This document shows, one piece after another, positions 6,777-9,143 of a stretch of DNA of 9,143 nucleotides. Origin of the DNA: Lachnospiraceae bacterium (lineage in GTDB: Bacteria > Bacillota > Clostridia > Lachnospirales > Lachnospiraceae); NCBI GenBank assembly GCA_014804185.1, contig JAAVAG010000032.1, positions 1 through 9,143 on the forward strand, given 5' to 3'. The number at the start of each line of letters is the position of its first letter. Position 1 is the first letter of the stretch. Position numbers and translations under genes: made by a program. Under the pieces are notes generated by a model. The model was not told the DNA's origin and made no database searches. It saw only the letters and a list, made by a program, of their open reading frames with translations.

Positions 6777-7511
6777 GTGCAGATGGGCGTATTGGAATTG
6801 GTCCTTTTAGCTGTGGGAGGTACAATCTTTGCTGTAAGCTTCATCATACCGGTAAAAGGGGAGAGACTGACAGAAAAGACCAGAGAAATTCTAAAAGCGG
6901 AGATCAGGAAGCTGGTGGCGGGTGAAACAAATGCGGCGAAAGCCAGGATTACGGATATTGTAGAAGAAACAGCCTCCGGCTCCATTGAAAAGGCGGAGCG
7001 CACGATGGAACGGATTTCCAACGAAAAAATCATGGCGGTCAGCGAATACTCGGATACTGTTCTGGAGGAGATTAATAAGAATCATAAGGAAGTTCTTTTT
7101 TTGTATGATATGCTGAATGACAAGCATCAGAATTTGAAAAGTGTGGTAAGTGAGACGGCCAGGCTGACCAAAAAGATGGAACAGACCACGCGCGAAGCAC
7201 AGCAGGCGGTCAGGGAAGCGAAGCAGGCTGCCGAAAAAGAGAATGAATCCGCAGGACAAGTTCCCGATGAAGAAGCCGGGAATACGGAGGTGCAGTGGAT
7301 TGCAGCGTCTGTGCAGATCGAGGAGGATGAGAGCGAAAGCGGCGCGGGGGAACCTTTTTCGGCTGAGGAGCATAAAAGTGGTAAAAACAACAATGAACGC
7401 ATACTGGATCTGCATCAGGCGGGAAAATCAAATGTGGAGATTGCCCGGGAACTGAAACTTGGGGTCGGAGAAGTAAAACTGGTCATAGACCTGTTTAAAG
7501 AATCCGTGTAG
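6777..7511 (+). CDS. SwrB-like (DUF6115-type) membrane protein with C-terminal helix-turn-helix
   Basis: The 244-residue protein has one N-terminal membrane segment (about 4-24, LELVLLAVGGTIFAVSFIIP) and a long charged helical region (about 28-155) likely to form a coiled coil. An acidic low-complexity linker follows (about 156-203), then a C-terminal helix-turn-helix-like unit at 206-244 (RILDLHQAGKSNVEIAREL). B. subtilis SwrB, which promotes flagellar export gate assembly, has the same position (after sigD, before rpsB) and a similar build. The link is therefore by context and architecture. A GTG start is chosen: GAGGAGG (6764-6770) lies 6 bases upstream, whereas ATG 6783 would be 12 bases away. 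The terminal helix-turn-helix resembles those that end in DNA binding, but a membrane anchor makes protein contact equally possible. Confidence 0.82.
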   Translation: MQMGVLELVLLAVGGTIFAVSFIIPVKGERLTEKTREILKAEIRKLVAGETNAAKARITDIVEETASGSIEKAERTMERISNEKIMAVSEYSDTVLEEINKNHKEVLFLYDMLNDKHQNLKSVVSETARLTKKMEQTTREAQQAVREAKQAAEKENESAGQVPDEEAGNTEVQWIAASVQIEEDESESGAGEPFSAEEHKSGKNNNERILDLHQAGKSNVEIARELKLGVGEVKLVIDLFKESV

Positions 7512-7549
7512 GAGATCTGCGCTGTAATCTGAAAGGGGATCTGTGTAAC

Positions 7550-8218
7550 TTGGACTATATGAACAGAATCAGACTGCGATCCTATATGAGAGGACTGGGG
7601 ATCGGAATTGTGGTTACTGCTTTGATTATGGGCATTGCCATGAGCGGGCGCAGGAACACGATGTCCGACGACGAAGTCAGAGAAAGGGCCCGGGAACTGG
7701 GTATGGTTGAGAGTACGGTGCTTTCTCAGCTGCAGGGCCAGCAGAAGCAGGATAATCAGGAGGATGGGACCGCACCCGAAGACGGCAGCACACCGGAAGA
7801 TGGCAGTGCACCGGAGGATGGCAGTGCACCAGAGGATGGCGATGTTCCTGAAAATGACGGAAATACGGAAGATGAAACCGATTCTGAAAATGCGGGCGCA
7901 CCGGAAAGTGTGGGCGGCCGGGATGATGACAGCCAGGATGACGACAGTGAAGCGCGCAGTCCCGGGAATTCGGAAATGCAGGAGGTGGGGAATGTATTTC
8001 AGGAGGAATCGGAGGTGGTACTGTTTACCATCACGCGCGGAGAGAGTTCTTCGGCTGTGTGTCAGGCGCTTGAAGCTGCAGGACTGGTAGAAGATGCGGG
8101 CACTTTTGACAGATATCTGTGCGACAATGGATATGCCACCCGTATTGTTGCAGGGACTTACCGGATTCCGGTGAATGCGACGGAAGAAGAGGTCATTGAA
8201 ATAATCATAAAGAAATAA
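7550..8218 (+). CDS. Membrane-anchored protein with MltG N-terminal (LysM-like) domain only
   Basis: The 222-residue product has a short basic N-terminus, one membrane helix at about 15-31, and a long acidic, repetitive linker (about 60-150) with four PEDGS-type hexapeptides. A compact C-terminal domain occupies 156-222. That domain, with VLFTITRGESSSAVCQALE, LVEDAGTFDRYL and RIVAGTYRIP, fits the LysM-like N-terminal subdomain of the endolytic transglycosylase MltG (YceG). The catalytic domain that normally follows is absent; the gene stops there. It may bind peptidoglycan rather than cleave it. The start is TTG, with AAAGGGGA 11 bases upstream; an in-frame ATG at 7559 would be 20 bases away. 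It is the last gene of the operon, just before a terminator. Its function is not known. Confidence 0.82.
   Translation: MDYMNRIRLRSYMRGLGIGIVVTALIMGIAMSGRRNTMSDDEVRERARELGMVESTVLSQLQGQQKQDNQEDGTAPEDGSTPEDGSAPEDGSAPEDGDVPENDGNTEDETDSENAGAPESVGGRDDDSQDDDSEARSPGNSEMQEVGNVFQEESEVVLFTITRGESSSAVCQALEAAGLVEDAGTFDRYLCDNGYATRIVAGTYRIPVNATEEEVIEIIIKK
7772..7843 (+). repeat. Four tandem 18-bp in-frame repeats encoding A/T-PEDG-S/D
   Basis: Four consecutive 18-base units begin at 7772, 7790, 7808 and 7826, encoding APEDGS, TPEDGS, APEDGS and APEDGD (residues 75-98). A degenerate half unit (EDGT) precedes them and a diverged VPENDG follows. The units differ at only a few bases, so expansion looks recent. 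Because the unit is a multiple of three, copy-number changes would alter linker length without a frameshift. Confidence 0.85.
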
Positions 8219-8234
8219 GGATAAATGTTTTCTG

Positions 8235-8263
8235 AAAAAACCCCTTGAATTGGGGCTTTTTTT
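8235..8263 (+). terminator. Intrinsic terminator at end of flagellar/chemotaxis operon
   Basis: CCCC (8241-8244) and GGGG (8252-8255) form a stem with the 7-base loop TTGAATT. Six A residues lie before the stem, and seven T residues (8257-8263) follow after one C. The A and T runs can extend the helix. It lies 17 bases after the stop of the MltG-domain gene, so it fits as the operon terminator. Confidence 0.85.
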
Positions 8264-8273
8264 GTGGTATTAT
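8245..8273 (+). promoter_or_regulatory. Sigma-A-type promoter for rpsB, overlapping the terminator
   Basis: TTGAAT (8245-8250, 4 of 6 to consensus) and TATTAT (8268-8273, 5 of 6) are 17 bases apart, with TGG directly before the -10 box (extended -10). The -35 box is the loop of the upstream terminator. Transcription would start near 8280, giving rpsB a leader of about 130 nt. A separate promoter is expected, because a terminator separates rpsB from the flagellar genes. This is a motif prediction only. Confidence 0.6.
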
Positions 8274-8296
8274 TTCACTGTTGTGACCATAAATCA

Positions 8297-8383
8297 CGCA
8301 TGTTGATTCGGTGTTGGTGTCCCGGTCAGGATAAGCACCGGAGGAAACCGTATGACTGACGCAAATACGGGAAAAGACATGCG
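8297..8383 (+). ncRNA. Candidate structured rpsB leader RNA (possible S2 autoregulatory element)
   Basis: The arms 8297-8303 (CGCATGT) and 8377-8383 (ACATGCG) are perfectly complementary over 7 bp and enclose two hairpins. Hairpin 1 pairs 8307-8315 with 8334-8342, including CGGTG/CACCG, with a possible inner TCC/GGA pairing (8320-8322/8329-8331). Hairpin 2 pairs CCGTA (8348-8352) with TACGG (8366-8370). The layout is a three-way junction between the predicted transcription start and the rpsB ribosome binding site (GGAGG, 8402-8406). Many ribosomal protein operons are controlled by leader RNAs that bind their own product, so S2 binding is a reasonable guess. I do not match it to a described family. 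Evidence is complementarity by eye; no covariation is available. Confidence 0.45.
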
Positions 8384-8417
8384 GAAGAGTACAAACCAAA
8401 TGGAGGTAGAGACATGA
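8352..8417 (+). CDS. Possible 21-codon leader ORF overlapping the rpsB start
   Basis: An ATG at 8352 has a perfect GGAGG (8340-8344) 7 bases upstream, the same site and spacing as rpsB. It opens a 21-residue frame (MTDANTGKDMRKSTNQMEVE then T). Its TGA stop overlaps the rpsB start codon as ATGA, a typical coupling arrangement. The start codon and part of its binding site fall in the arms of the two leader hairpins. The peptide shows no run of a single amino acid and resembles nothing I know. A chance ORF of this size is quite possible, so confidence is limited. Confidence 0.4.
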   Translation: MTDANTGKDMRKSTNQMEVET

Positions 8418-9097
8418 GCGTTATTTCTATGAAACAGTTGCTTGAAGCAGGTGTGCACTTCGGACACCAGACCAGAAGATGGAACCCCAAGATGGCTCCT
8501 TATATCTTTACGGAGAGAAACGGCATCCATATTATCGATCTGCAGAAATCTGTGGGAAAAGTGGATGAGGCCTACAAGGCTATTTCCGAGATCGCATCCC
8601 AGGGTGGAACGATCCTGTTTGTCGGTACCAAGAAGCAGGCGCAGGATGCGGTAAAGACGGAGGCCGAGAGATGCGGCATGTATTATGTCAACGAGAGATG
8701 GCTGGGCGGAATGCTGACAAATTTCAAGACAATTCAGTCCCGTATCGACAGACTTCATGCTATTGAGACCATGGCCGAGGATGGCACTTTTGACGTGCTG
8801 CCCAAGAAAGAAGTGATCGAACTCAAGAAAGAGTGGGATAAGCTGGAGAGAAATCTGGGCGGAATCAAGAATATGACCAGAGTTCCGGATGCTATTTTTG
8901 TTGTAGATCCCAAGAAAGAGAGAATCTGTGTGCAGGAAGCACATGCATTGGGGATTACACTGATCGGAATCGGAGACACGAACTGCGACCCTGAAGAACT
9001 GGATTATATTATTCCTGGCAATGACGACGCCATCAGAGCCGTAAAACTGATTGTGTCCAAGATGGCGGATGCGGTAGTTGAGGCAGGAATAATATAA
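8414..9097 (+). CDS. rpsB: 30S ribosomal protein S2 (3' end unreliable)
   Basis: S2 binds the 30S subunit late in assembly, together with S1. The protein starts MSVISMKQLLEAGVHFGHQTRRWNPKM in the sense of the family (residues 1-27), with HIIDLQKS, ERWLGGMLTNFKTI, LPKKEVIEL and AIFVVDPKKE all typical. GGAGG lies 7 bases before the ATG. The visible frame of 227 residues ends in ADAVVEAGII, whereas clostridial and Bacillus S2 usually continue past this alanine with a charged tail. The last codons (from about 9084) lie in a perfect inverted copy of positions 8977-9017 of this same gene. The stop at 9095-9097 is therefore probably an artefact, and the true gene end lies outside the window. tsf, the usual next gene, is not reached. 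Confidence 0.95.
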   Translation: MSVISMKQLLEAGVHFGHQTRRWNPKMAPYIFTERNGIHIIDLQKSVGKVDEAYKAISEIASQGGTILFVGTKKQAQDAVKTEAERCGMYYVNERWLGGMLTNFKTIQSRIDRLHAIETMAEDGTFDVLPKKEVIELKKEWDKLERNLGGIKNMTRVPDAIFVVDPKKERICVQEAHALGITLIGIGDTNCDPEELDYIIPGNDDAIRAVKLIVSKMADAVVEAGII

Positions 9098-9124
9098 TCC
9101 AGTTCTTCAGGGTCGCAGTTCGTG
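8977..9124. repeat. Perfect 41-bp inverted repeat at window end (likely fold-back artefact)
   Basis: Bases 9084-9124 are the exact reverse complement of 8977-9017, inside rpsB, with 66 bases between the arms. The next bases, 9123-9143, repeat 8992-9012 in forward orientation (21 of 21) and form a second perfect 21-bp hairpin with 9089-9109 around a 13-base loop. Two successive strand switches within 60 bases at the end of the sequence point to an assembly or amplification artefact rather than biology. Confidence 0.85.
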
Positions 9125-9143
9125 AAGAACTGGATTATATTAT

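Noticed and set aside
7512..7549. Gap between the SwrB-like gene and the MltG-domain gene checked for a promoter
   Set aside because: No paired -35/-10 elements or hairpin seen; only the AAAGGGGA binding site for the TTG start.
7707..8090. 127-codon + strand ORF in another frame of the MltG-domain gene
   Set aside because: A repetitive Arg/Met/His-rich translation produced by the tandem repeats in the alternate frame; no start site support.
8294..8944. 216-codon minus-strand ORF opposite rpsB
   Set aside because: rpsB on the + strand is unmistakable; the reverse frame shows no recognisable protein and no suitable ribosome binding site context.
9089..9143. Perfect 21-bp hairpin after the apparent rpsB stop, possible terminator
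   Set aside because: Its arms are copies of rpsB coding sequence in both orientations and it lacks a T run, so a fold-back artefact explains it better.

Overview
The window looks like a chromosomal segment from a motile member of the Clostridia, most likely Lachnospiraceae-like. The base composition is moderate, ribosome binding sites are strong GGAGG type, and almost all genes lie on the + strand in a tight operon. Gene order follows the tail of the Bacillus subtilis fla/che operon (flhA-flhF-flhG ... cheC-cheD-sigD-swrB, then rpsB). The taxonomic call is an inference from gene order and protein character, not from a database search.

Positions 2-4144 hold the 3' part of flhA (export gate), flhF (SRP-type GTPase), flhG (MinD-like ATPase) and a YcgR-type PilZ protein. 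These genes overlap or are separated by 4-39 bases. An internal sigma-A-type promoter (4149-4177) then precedes cheC, cheD, a small two-helix membrane protein, fliA (flagellar sigma factor), an unnamed 103-residue protein, a SwrB/DUF6115-like membrane protein with a C-terminal helix-turn-helix, and a membrane-anchored protein with only the N-terminal LysM-like part of MltG. The operon ends at an intrinsic terminator (8235-8263). The cheB, cheA and cheW genes that sit before cheC in B. subtilis are absent here.

Positions 8245-9097 are the start of the translation operon. A promoter whose -35 box lies in the loop of the flagellar terminator appears to drive a leader of about 130 nt and rpsB (ribosomal protein S2). 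The leader can fold into a 7-bp closing helix around two hairpins. It also holds a 21-codon ORF with its own GGAGG site that overlaps the rpsB start as ATGA.

The last 60 bases are not trustworthy. Positions 9084-9124 are an exact reverse complement of rpsB positions 8977-9017, and 9123-9143 flips back to forward orientation. This looks like a fold-back artefact at a contig end, so the apparent rpsB stop codon is probably not real.

Together the genes cover flagellar placement and number (FlhF, FlhG), type III export (FlhA, SwrB-like), c-di-GMP braking (PilZ), chemotactic adaptation (CheC, CheD) and late-gene transcription (FliA). I see no CRISPR, mobile element, phage gene or obvious new defence system. 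The most novel material is the rpsB leader and the unnamed small proteins around fliA.
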